Source: JBDOQU01 sp039839375 (GTDB taxonomy: Bacteria; Pseudomonadota; Alphaproteobacteria; DSM-16000; Inquilinaceae). Taken from it: DNA of 64,000 bases. Of the stretch, positions 57,529 through 64,000 are shown piece after piece. The notes under the pieces are model-generated. The model made no database searches. It was not told the DNA's origin and worked only from the letters and a program-made list of their open reading frames with translations. A program made the translations under genes and the position numbers. The stretch covers positions 1 through 64,000 of the forward strand of contig NZ_JBDOQU010000003.1 of NCBI RefSeq assembly GCF_039839375.1, in the 5' to 3' direction. Positions within the stretch are counted from its first letter, which is position 1. Each line of letters begins with the position of its first letter.

Positions 57529-58557
57529 ATGCCCGACGCCCGCCCGGCAATCACCTTCGACGAAATCCGCGATCTCGTGCGTAAGCTGCCGGGGCCGGAC
57601 CTAGAGGCCGGCACCGCAGCCCGCCTTCGGGAAGGCCAGCTTACCAAGCCGGCAGGGTCGCTCGGCCGGCTGGAGGAGATCGCGTTCTGGATTTCCTCCT
57701 GGCAGGGCCGCCATCCGCCGGACATGCGCCATCCGCGCGTCGCCGTCTTCGCCGGCAATCATGGTGTCGCGAAGGCCCGGCCCGTCTCCGCCTATCCGGT
57801 GGAGGTGACGGCCCAGATGATGAAGAACTTCACCGATGGCGGCGCGGCGGTGAACCAGCTCTGTCGGATGGCCGACAGCGATTTGCGGGTCTATGAGCTG
57901 GACCTCGACACGCCGACGAACGATTTCACGGCCGGCCCGGCGATGAGCGAGCAGGGCTGCGCGCAGGCCATGGCCTACGGCATGATGGCGGTCGACCAGG
58001 GGCTGCACCTGCTCTGCCTGGGCGAGATGGGGATCGGCAACACGACCGCCGCTTCGGCACTCTGCACCGTGCTGTTCGGTGGGTCGGCGGCCGACTGGGT
58101 CGGCCCTGGCACCGGAATCGACCGGGATGGCATCGACCGCAAGATCGAAGCGATAGAGGACGCGATCGCCGCCAATAAGGAGGCGCTGACCGATCCGCTG
58201 CAGGTGCTGCGCTGCCTGGGCGGGTTGGAACTGGCGGCCATTGTCGGCGCGATCCTGGCGGCGCGCCTGGCGCGGACGCCGGTGCTGCTGGACGGTTTCG
58301 CCTGCACGGCGGCAGCGGCCGTCCTGTGGTCGATCGACCGGAAGGCGCTGGATCATTGCCTGGTCGCCCATGTCTCCGCCGAACCCGGCCATCGCCGCCT
58401 GCTCGACCGGCTGGGGCGGGAGGCGATCCTTGATCTCGGAATGCGTCTCGGCGAAGGCTCCGGCGCGGCGCTGGCGATCAACGTCGTGCGGGCGGCGGTG
58501 GAATGCCATGCCGGCATGGCGACCTTCGCGGATGCCGGGATCAGCGGCCCCGCCTGA
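57529..58557 (+). CDS. cobT: Nicotinate-nucleotide-dimethylbenzimidazole phosphoribosyltransferase
   Basis: 342 residues. QLTKPAGSLGRLEEIAFWISSWQGRHPPDMRHPRVAVFAGNHGV, AYPVEVTAQMMKNFTDGGAAVNQLC, LLCLGEMGIGNTTAASALCTVLFGG, DPLQVLRCLGGLELAAIVGAILAARLARTPVLLDGF, and AHVSAEPGHRRLLDRLGREAILDLGMRLGEGSGAALAINVVRAA are all CobT motifs, including the catalytic Glu in the last block. It activates the lower base as alpha-ribazole phosphate, the substrate route feeding CobC and CobS. The frame extends upstream through cobS as a shadow; the ATG at 57529 is the family start. Confidence 0.95.
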   Translation: MPDARPAITFDEIRDLVRKLPGPDLEAGTAARLREGQLTKPAGSLGRLEEIAFWISSWQGRHPPDMRHPRVAVFAGNHGVAKARPVSAYPVEVTAQMMKNFTDGGAAVNQLCRMADSDLRVYELDLDTPTNDFTAGPAMSEQGCAQAMAYGMMAVDQGLHLLCLGEMGIGNTTAASALCTVLFGGSAADWVGPGTGIDRDGIDRKIEAIEDAIAANKEALTDPLQVLRCLGGLELAAIVGAILAARLARTPVLLDGFACTAAAAVLWSIDRKALDHCLVAHVSAEPGHRRLLDRLGREAILDLGMRLGEGSGAALAINVVRAAVECHAGMATFADAGISGPA

Positions 58558-58691
58558 CCTGGGGCCGGACCTTGGCCGGCGGCAATCCGCCGCGGATTTG
58601 CCCATTGCTGTCGGCCGAAACCGCCTCCCGCATGGTCTTCCGATAGGGTAGGTCATCAAGGAGTGGTTCGCGACGATAAGGAAAGGTGAGA

Positions 58692-59987
58692 ATGGAAGGG
58701 AAGGAGCGCCACGCGCCCTGGCTCCGCTCTACGGGCCGGGTCAGCCTGCGGACGCTGATCCTGATCCGCTGGGTCGCCATCGCGGGCCAGCTCGCCGCCG
58801 TCCTGGGCGTCGCCTTCGGGCTCGGCTACCCCCTGCCGCTCGGGCCGCTCCTGGCGGTCATCGGCGTGTCGGTCCTGCTGAACGTCGCCGCCACCCTGCA
58901 GGGGCGGACCAGGCTGCGGCTGGGCGACCGGGACGCCGCCCTCTATATCGCCTACGATCTGCTCCAGCTCACCGTCCTGTTGTCGCTGTCGGGCGGGCTG
59001 CTCAACCCCTTCTGCATGATGCTGCTCGCGCCGTTGACCGTATCGGCAACCATCCTGTCGCGGCGCAGCACGGTCGCGCTCACCGCGCTCACCCTGGTCT
59101 GCACGCTGGTGCTGGGGCTCTGGCACTACCCGTTGCCGGGCCCGGCCGGGGACATGAATCTGCCGGCGGTCTATGTCTTCGGCATCTGGCTGGCGATGAG
59201 CGTGTCGGCGGTCTTCGTCGCGGCCTATGTCCACCATGTGGCGGAGGAGGCGCGCCGGATGGGCGATGCGCTCGCCGCCAGCCAGATGGCGCTCGCCCGC
59301 GAACAGCGCGTGTCGGCGCTGGGGGCGCTGGCGGCCGCCGCGGCGCATGAGTTGGGCACGCCGCTCGGCACCATCGCGGTGGTGGCGAAGGAACTGTCAC
59401 GCGATCTGCCGCGGGATAGCGCCCTCGCGGAGGATGTGACGCTGCTCATGAGCGAGAGCGAACGGTGCCGCCGCATCCTGGCAGACCTCGCCAGCCAGCC
59501 CGATATCGGCGGCGGCGATCCTTACGAGAAGCTGCCGCTCCCGGTGCTGGTCGAAACTGCGGCCCAGCCGCATCTGAGGCCGGAAATCATCCTCGATATC
59601 GACTCGGATGACGCCGGCGATCCGCCGGCGATCCGCCGGACGCCGGAGCTGCTCCACGGCCTCGGCAATTTGCTCCAGAACGCGCTCCAGTTCGCCAGGG
59701 CCGAGGTGACGGTCCGCACCGCCTGGTCGGCCGACCGGGTGACGCTGACGATCCGGGACGACGGACCGGGATTCCCGGCCGGACTCCTCGCCCGCATCGG
59801 GGAACCCTATATATCGGGAAGGGGCGAGGGCCGGGTCGCGCGATCGAATGACGGCGTGCATATGGGGCTCGGCATCTTCATCGCGACGACGCTTCTGGAG
59901 CATGCCGGCGCGACGCTGGACTTCTCCAACGGCCGGGACGGTGGCGCCAAGGTTGTCGTCTCCTGGCCGCGTGATATCCTTGAATGA
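58692..59987 (+). CDS. regB: Redox-sensing histidine kinase RegB/ActS/PrrB
   Basis: 431 residues. Six membrane helices in the first ~185 residues include the quinone-binding heptad G101-G-L-L-N-P-F107. The H-box A-A-H219-E-L-G-T-P-L follows, and the redox-active Cys259 (SESERCRRIL) is 40 residues later, the same spacing as His225-Cys265 in Rhodobacter RegB. N, G1 and G2 boxes: LGNLLQNALQFA, IRDDGPGFP, HMGLGIFIATTLLEHAGA. The kinase is active under reducing conditions and phosphorylates RegA, encoded 28 bp downstream. AAGGAAAGG precedes the ATG. Confidence 0.95.
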   Translation: MEGKERHAPWLRSTGRVSLRTLILIRWVAIAGQLAAVLGVAFGLGYPLPLGPLLAVIGVSVLLNVAATLQGRTRLRLGDRDAALYIAYDLLQLTVLLSLSGGLLNPFCMMLLAPLTVSATILSRRSTVALTALTLVCTLVLGLWHYPLPGPAGDMNLPAVYVFGIWLAMSVSAVFVAAYVHHVAEEARRMGDALAASQMALAREQRVSALGALAAAAAHELGTPLGTIAVVAKELSRDLPRDSALAEDVTLLMSESERCRRILADLASQPDIGGGDPYEKLPLPVLVETAAQPHLRPEIILDIDSDDAGDPPAIRRTPELLHGLGNLLQNALQFARAEVTVRTAWSADRVTLTIRDDGPGFPAGLLARIGEPYISGRGEGRVARSNDGVHMGLGIFIATTLLEHAGATLDFSNGRDGGAKVVVSWPRDILE

Positions 59988-60014
59988 GCAGCCCGGAAGG
60001 AGGGCTCTGACGAC

Positions 60015-60593
60015 ATGCAGTCCATGACAGCCGAAACCCCCAGGCCCCTGCCGGCGCGCAATGCCGGGAAAAGCCTCCTGATCCTCGACGATGACGCGCC
60101 CTTCCGGAACCGTCTCGCCAGGGCGATGGAGAAGCGGGGGTTCGAGGTCGTGGTCGCCGACACGATGGCCGTGGCGATCGATCTCGCCCGCCAGGTCGCG
60201 CCCGCCTTCGCGGTGCTGGACCTCCGGCTGGGCGACGGCAACGGGCTGGCGGTCGTGCCGGTCCTGCGGGAGGAACGGCCGAATTCCCGCATCGTCGTCC
60301 TGACCGGCTACGGCAACATCGCCAGCGCCGTTTCCGCCGTGAAGGCCGGCGCGGTCGACTATCTCTCCAAGCCGGCCGACGCCGACCAGGTGGAAGCCGC
60401 CCTGTTGGCGGATTCCGAAGACGCCCTGCCGCCGCCGCCGGACAACCCGATGTCCGCCGACCGGGTGCGGTGGGAGCATATCCAGCGCGTCTTCGAACAG
60501 TGCGACCGCAACGTTTCGGAAACGGCGCGCCGGCTGAAGATGCACCGCAGGACCCTCCAGCGCATCCTCAACAAGCACGCGCCCCGGGGCTGA
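60015..60593 (+). CDS. regA: Response regulator RegA/ActR/PrrA
   Basis: 192 residues. Receiver domain with the acidic pocket LILDDD, phospho-acceptor Asp69 (VLDLRLGDGNG), Thr in VLTGYGNIASAV and Lys in YLSKPA. A poly-Pro hinge (LPPPPDNPM) leads to the Fis-type HTH RVFEQCDRNVSETARRLKMHRRTLQRILNK, the almost invariant RegA C-terminus. It globally controls respiration, photosynthesis and carbon or nitrogen fixation genes in alphaproteobacteria; here the regulon is unknown. Operon with regB. Confidence 0.96.
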   Translation: MQSMTAETPRPLPARNAGKSLLILDDDAPFRNRLARAMEKRGFEVVVADTMAVAIDLARQVAPAFAVLDLRLGDGNGLAVVPVLREERPNSRIVVLTGYGNIASAVSAVKAGAVDYLSKPADADQVEAALLADSEDALPPPPDNPMSADRVRWEHIQRVFEQCDRNVSETARRLKMHRRTLQRILNKHAPRG

Positions 60594-60618
60594 TCGAGGG
60601 GTGAAGTTTGCGGCTGAA

Positions 60619-60640
60619 AACGGCCGCCGAAAGGGCCGTT
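60619..60640 (+). terminator. Weak hairpin after regA
   Basis: AACGGCC and GGCCGTT with an 8-nt loop, 25 bases after the regA stop; no T-tract, so termination may need Rho. Confidence 0.35.
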
Positions 60641-60647
60641 CTGGCGC

Positions 60648-60676
60648 TTGACAGGCCGGGTTCGCCGGAACATAGT
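60648..60676 (+). promoter_or_regulatory. Sigma-70 promoter of the tRNA-Ala gene
   Basis: TTGACA at 60648-60653, a 17-bp spacer and CATAGT at 60671-60676, about 57 bases before the tRNA 5' end. Confidence 0.65.
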
Positions 60677-60732
60677 GCGCGCCGCTTCGCCGGGGGCCAT
60701 CAGGCTCCTTTCCCGACCGAAGCGTTCAGCGT

Positions 60733-60808
<76 letters not shown>

Positions 60809-61173
60809 TTTAAATCAAGACATGGAACCGCTATCGCTTATCTCAGGTAACCTGAGCGAGATCGGCGAGTTGTTCGAGGGCGCGAGCGATATTCCAGAGC
60901 CTGCTGCCTGTTGCAACAGGCACCATCGCAGGACAAGTTTGCGGTCCACTGCAACCGAGCGAAGTTTGGCGACAAATTGGACCACGAGTCCAGGAGCCCG
61001 CAACCCAACTCTGAGACGCGAGGATGGCTAATCCCTTGCCGACAGGCTTAAAAAGGAAAATCTCAGATCAGATCATCATCAGAAGAACCACGGAAATTCG
61101 CATGAATATCGAGTTGACTTGATTGGCATAAGTTGTATTTACACAAAATACAACTTAAAGCGCGGGAAATATT
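60809..61173. other. 365-bp leader of the tRNA-adjacent island
   Basis: No convincing gene is present; an open frame to 61031 passes through the tRNA and is dismissed. Composition becomes visibly AT-richer towards 61080-61160. It ends with a promoter overlapped by a perfect palindrome. No repeat of the tRNA 3' end was found further right within the window. Confidence 0.55.
61114..61157 (+). promoter_or_regulatory. Promoter overlapped by a 12-bp-arm palindrome
   Basis: TTGACT at 61114-61119 and, 16 bp later, TATTTA at 61136-61141. TAAGTTGTATTT (61129-61140) and AAATACAACTTA (61146-61157) are perfect inverted arms around ACACA, covering the -10 region, so a repressor bound there would block transcription of the following gene. 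Confidence 0.6.
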
Positions 61174-62172
61174 TTGCTCGAACCAATCACTAATCGTGTA
61201 GCTCTTGCGGGAGCCATACGCGACCTGCAGGAAAAATTTTCCGGGGCTCCGGATGCAGCGCGAGTCGGACGTCGGACTCGCTGGAATCTCCTCGATCGAG
61301 GAATTTGGGCGGATTTCTGGATAAACAAGCGTGACCAAAAATATTGGACAGAGTTTGGTGTCGGTCGCGGCGGTGATGACGACGACCGTATCGTCCAGAT
61401 CAATGCTCCACTGGTAGGAAGTAACCCCAACCTTACGGGGTTAATCGCTAAAGAGGGTGGGGAGAGATGGCTATGCCACTGGGGCTTCCTTAAGGCAAAG
61501 CCCAAAAGCATCACGAATACAATGTTCGATGAGGTGTTCGATCTTGATCGAGAGCGCGAGACAGTTTGGTTCAACGGTGAAAAATCGAGAGACTTTTATC
61601 GCGTGGCTTGTCTTGATGCGCCCGAGTTTCTTGATGACTTGGATGATTTTGTCCGAGCCTGCTGGCGGGTGCGGGAGTATTGGAATGAACGTGAAACTGG
61701 CCGACGACCGCGCGCCACCAAACATTCCTTGTTCGACAGGAAACTGCCGCGCCGCTATTGCGTTCCGCCTCGCGACCCGCTGGAGGTCAATTCGCGCCAC
61801 GATGCGGTAGTGACGGCCCTCGCCGATCAGCTATACGCTATGGGTTGCGATCCGTCTGACAAACGCATGTTGCGCCGAGGGCCCGACCTGTTCTTTGGGA
61901 GTGAAGAGTCCACGGTTGCACTGTTTGAAATTAAGACAACTGTATCTCCCTATAGTATATATACGGCAATTGGTCAGCTCTTTTTTTATTCCAAACTTCT
62001 CAATGCACCAAAAATGACCGTAATCGTTCTCCCTGATTATCCGTCTGATACTGATACCCAAGTGCTTCGCACACTCGAGATCAAGGTGCTGAGATATGAT
62101 GATGATGGGAACAGGGTTGAATTCTTGGATGACGTGGCGGAACTGCTCGATCTCATTGGGCGAGATAGATAG
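61174..62172 (+). CDS. Putative PD-(D/E)XK nuclease
   Basis: 332 residues from a TTG preceded by GGGAAA. The C-terminal third shows a nuclease core: R-x-G-P237-D238-L-F-F, 13 residues on V-A-L-F-E252-I-K254-T, and A-I-G-Q268-L-F-F-Y272, i.e. PD...ExK plus the QxxxY motif of RecB-like nucleases. The N-terminal two thirds are unrecognised, with many Trp, Arg and Asp residues (RTRWNLLDRGIWADFW, CWRVREYWNE). Codon use and GC are clearly unlike neighbours, indicating transfer. It lies next to tRNA-Ala under a palindrome-controlled promoter. A defence or restriction role is plausible; no methyltransferase is adjacent. Confidence 0.72.
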   Translation: MLEPITNRVALAGAIRDLQEKFSGAPDAARVGRRTRWNLLDRGIWADFWINKRDQKYWTEFGVGRGGDDDDRIVQINAPLVGSNPNLTGLIAKEGGERWLCHWGFLKAKPKSITNTMFDEVFDLDRERETVWFNGEKSRDFYRVACLDAPEFLDDLDDFVRACWRVREYWNERETGRRPRATKHSLFDRKLPRRYCVPPRDPLEVNSRHDAVVTALADQLYAMGCDPSDKRMLRRGPDLFFGSEESTVALFEIKTTVSPYSIYTAIGQLFFYSKLLNAPKMTVIVLPDYPSDTDTQVLRTLEIKVLRYDDDGNRVEFLDDVAELLDLIGRDR

Positions 62173-62304
62173 CCAAGCCGTTCGGTCACCTTTCTCACGT
62201 CCATTCATGGCGCGCTGAAGCTCTGGCCACGTTAGCGCCGTTCGGTCGAGTTGAACGGCTTCCTCCTCGGTCATGAGGTCGGCTCTGGCCACTCATCCAA
62301 GGAT

Positions 62305-63159
62305 TTAATGCAGGTGCCGCAGCTTGTCCGGATTGCGGACGACGTAGATGGCGGTGATCTTGCCGTCTTCGACTTCGAACGCGGTGGTCTGGAACTCGCC
62401 GTCGCTCTCGCGCGTGACGAAGCCCGGAAGACCGTTGACGGAGCTCATCCGAACGAGTTCGGAGCCGTGTTTCAGGAACAGCGCCGCCAGCGCCTTGTGG
62501 AACTTCATCACATCGTCGAAGCCCAGGACCGGCTGTTGAGCGGCCGAGCGTTTGCCCCCGCCGTCGGCATGCATGCTGACATCCGCCGCGAGCATTGAGC
62601 CCAGCGCGGTCATGTCGCCGCTGCGGGACGCATCGAAGAAGGCGCGGGCGAGCTCCAGGCCGCGCTCCTTCTCCAGCGTGTAGCGCGGGCGCGCCTCGCG
62701 AACGTGGCTGCGGGCGCGGGCGGCCAGCTGACGGCAGGCGGCGGCGTCGCGCCCGATCGTCTCCGCCACCTCCTCGAAATCGGCTCCGAACACATCGTGC
62801 AGCAGGAAGGCGGCGCGCTCCAGCGGCGAAAGGCGCTCCAGCGCGAGCATCAGAGGCAGGGTGACGTCTTCTTCCTCTTCCTCGTCGACGATCGGGTCGG
62901 GAAGCCAGGGGCCGATATAGGTCTCGCGCCGCCGCCGCGCCGATTTGAGCTGGTCGAGGCAAAGCCGGGTCACCGTGCGGCGCAGGAAGGCCTCGGGCTC
63001 GCGTATCTGGGCGCGGTCGGCCTTCATCCAGCGGATGAAGGCCTCCTGCACCGCATCCTCGGCGTCGGCGACCGAGCCGAGCATGCGGTAGGCGACGCGG
63101 GTGAGCGTGCGGCGCAGCGGATCGAAGCTCGCCGCCGCATCATCCAGCGCCGCTTCCAT
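62305..63159 (-). CDS. ECF41-type sigma factor with SnoaL-like C-terminal domain
   Basis: 284 residues. Sigma region 2 (FDPLRRTLTRVAYRMLGSVADAEDAVQEAFIRWM) and region 4 (LSPLERAAFLLHDVFGADFEEVAETIGRDAAACRQLAARARSHV), then a NTF2/SnoaL-like domain. All three ECF41 signatures are present in near-consensus form: WLPDP between regions 2 and 4, DGGGK and NPDKL in the C-terminal domain. No anti-sigma factor is expected; the C-terminal extension itself modulates activity. The ATG at 63159 overlaps the stop of the carboxymuconolactone-decarboxylase gene, the usual ECF41 target gene. Confidence 0.93.
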   Translation of the reverse strand: MEAALDDAAASFDPLRRTLTRVAYRMLGSVADAEDAVQEAFIRWMKADRAQIREPEAFLRRTVTRLCLDQLKSARRRRETYIGPWLPDPIVDEEEEEDVTLPLMLALERLSPLERAAFLLHDVFGADFEEVAETIGRDAAACRQLAARARSHVREARPRYTLEKERGLELARAFFDASRSGDMTALGSMLAADVSMHADGGGKRSAAQQPVLGFDDVMKFHKALAALFLKHGSELVRMSSVNGLPGFVTRESDGEFQTTAFEVEDGKITAIYVVRNPDKLRHLH

Positions 63160-63611
63160 CAGGCCGCCGCCTTCACCGGATCGAGCCACAAATTGAAGCC
63201 GACGGCGAGGCGGTTCCATCCGTTGATGACGTTGATCATGAGCGTGAGCTTCACCTGCTCCTCCTCGGTGAACTGGGCCGCCAGCGCTTCGTGGGCGTCC
63301 TCGGCCGGATGATCCTCGGAAAGTCGCGTCAACGCCTCGGTCCAGCCGAGCGCGGCGCGCTCGCGCTCATTGTAACATGGCGCTTCCCGCCAGGCCGAGA
63401 GCAGGTAGATTCGCTGCTCCGTCTCGCCCTTCGCGCGGGCCTCGGCGGTGTGCATGTTGATGCAGTTGGCGCAGCCATTGATCTGGGAGGCGCGGATCTT
63501 CACCAGTTCGATGAGGCTCGGCTCAAGGCTGGCGGCGACGGCGACTGAGGTGCCCATCCAGCTTTTCATGAGCGCGGGGGCGGCGGCGAAAGGATCAAGC
63601 TTGGCGGTCAT
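63159..63611 (-). CDS. Carboxymuconolactone decarboxylase (AhpD-like) family protein
   Basis: 150 residues. The AhpD-like motif QINGCANCINMHTAEARAKGETEQRIYLLSAWREAPCYNERERAALGWTEALT contains C-x2-C and the following His, giving a potential peroxidase or disulfide-reductase site. The C-terminal VINGWNRLAVGFNLW is typical of the ECF41-associated subgroup. It overlaps the sigma factor gene by one base and is presumably part of its regulon, probably with an ECF41 promoter upstream; none is confidently identified. Confidence 0.92.
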   Translation of the reverse strand: MTAKLDPFAAAPALMKSWMGTSVAVAASLEPSLIELVKIRASQINGCANCINMHTAEARAKGETEQRIYLLSAWREAPCYNERERAALGWTEALTRLSEDHPAEDAHEALAAQFTEEEQVKLTLMINVINGWNRLAVGFNLWLDPVKAAA

Positions 63612-63686
63612 GGGTCCGATTCCTTTGGTTGGTTTCGGTAACATGACGAGGCAGCTCGGTCCCATGTGACATGCGGGCGAAAAAAT

Positions 63687-64000
63687 TCATGCGCTCGATG
63701 CTTTATCCCGCGCACGCTCGTAGGCCGCTGTCAGATCGGCGAGGACGGACGAAGCATGCCGGCCGCCGGCGCCGCCGATCGGATCCTCGATGTGGATCAG
63801 GCGCAGCTCGTCCATGAACCGGTCCCACATCGGCGTTCCTCCCTCCTCAAGGAGTCGCGCCCGAATGCTGAGTTCTTCGCTGACGGGTAGATGCCGGCGC
63901 CCCCATGCGCCGATCATCGCGAAGACCGGGACCAGCTGGATCGCCGGCTCGGTGAGGCTGTAGATGGCTTTCTGGCTGTGGCTGGGGTCGTCCTGCCTGG
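63687..64000 (-). CDS. HxlR-family transcriptional regulator, C-terminal part (runs off window)
   Basis: About 104 codons before the stop at 63687; the N-terminus lies beyond the right edge. SHSQKAIYSLTEPAIQLVPVFAMIGAWGRRHLPVSEELSIRARLLEEGGTPMWDRFMDELR is typical of the wing and C-terminal dimerisation helix of HxlR winged-helix regulators. It reads toward the carboxymuconolactone-decarboxylase/ECF41 pair, 75 bp upstream of it. Its ligand is unknown. Confidence 0.85.
   Translation of the reverse strand, partial: RQDDPSHSQKAIYSLTEPAIQLVPVFAMIGAWGRRHLPVSEELSIRARLLEEGGTPMWDRFMDELRLIHIEDPIGGAGGRHASSVLADLTAAYERARDKASSA

Overview
The window reads as chromosome from a GC-rich alphaproteobacterium. 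Evidence: strong GC bias at third codon positions, a RegB/RegA (ActS/ActR) redox two-component pair, the hrcA-grpE block divergent from rph with rdgB and hemW nearby, a gshB-SirB1-BON-yraN-rsmI-PBP activator block, a bactofilin and a ugpBAEC operon. Genus cannot be fixed; a Rhodospirillales-like or related lineage is possible, but this is inference. Coding density is high, with many 1-8 nt overlaps of neighbouring genes, and most genes are housekeeping or metabolic.

Layout. 1-6.8 kb: tail of an IS110-family transposase, an I78 inhibitor lipoprotein, a GMC oxidoreductase, two membrane proteins (DUF2062, DUF2937), a TPR-methyltransferase, a fluoroacetate-dehalogenase-like hydrolase and a frameshifted rlmJ. 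6.9-12.3 kb: nucleoside salvage and catabolism (adenosine deaminase with a DMT exporter, deoA-deoC, adenosine kinase), with two long perfect hairpins between adenosine kinase and deoC. 12.5-25.6 kb: envelope and cytoskeleton genes (EI24 protein, bactofilin, CDP-alcohol phosphotransferase, class A PBP), an M19 peptidase homologue, a likely protein-deglycation pair (fructosamine-kinase homologue plus LMW phosphatase), a sirtuin-UDG pair, a GDPD and a MarR regulator. 25.7-30.3 kb: comM (yifB) split by a 3,025-bp IS1595-type element with 8-bp target duplication and three small winged-helix passenger genes. 30.3-45 kb: glutathione synthase, rsmI, yraN, hemW, rdgB, rph, hrcA, grpE, an exported superoxide dismutase and assorted small enzymes.

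45-52 kb carries glycerol and glycerol-3-phosphate handling: glpK, an AmpD-like amidase, and ugpB-ugpA-ugpE-ugpC preceded by a candidate Pho box. 51.8-53.6 kb is an oxidoreductase/TetR pair with the same 15-bp palindrome before each gene. 53.6-60.6 kb holds a 1-Cys peroxiredoxin, an ankyrin protein, cobC-cobS divergent from cobT, and regB-regA. A tRNA-Ala(CGC) follows, bordered by a visibly AT-richer island with a PD-(D/E)XK nuclease-like gene whose promoter overlaps a perfect palindrome. The window ends with an ECF41-type sigma factor, its carboxymuconolactone-decarboxylase partner and a partial HxlR regulator.

Three families of short dispersed intergenic repeats recur. The main one (family A) consists of hairpins framed by GTCAT and ATCCAT, usually in inverted pairs, whose stems differ in sequence but keep pairing. 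The two most unusual loci are the passenger-bearing IS1595-type element in comM and the tRNA-adjacent nuclease island. No CRISPR array, rRNA or phage was seen.
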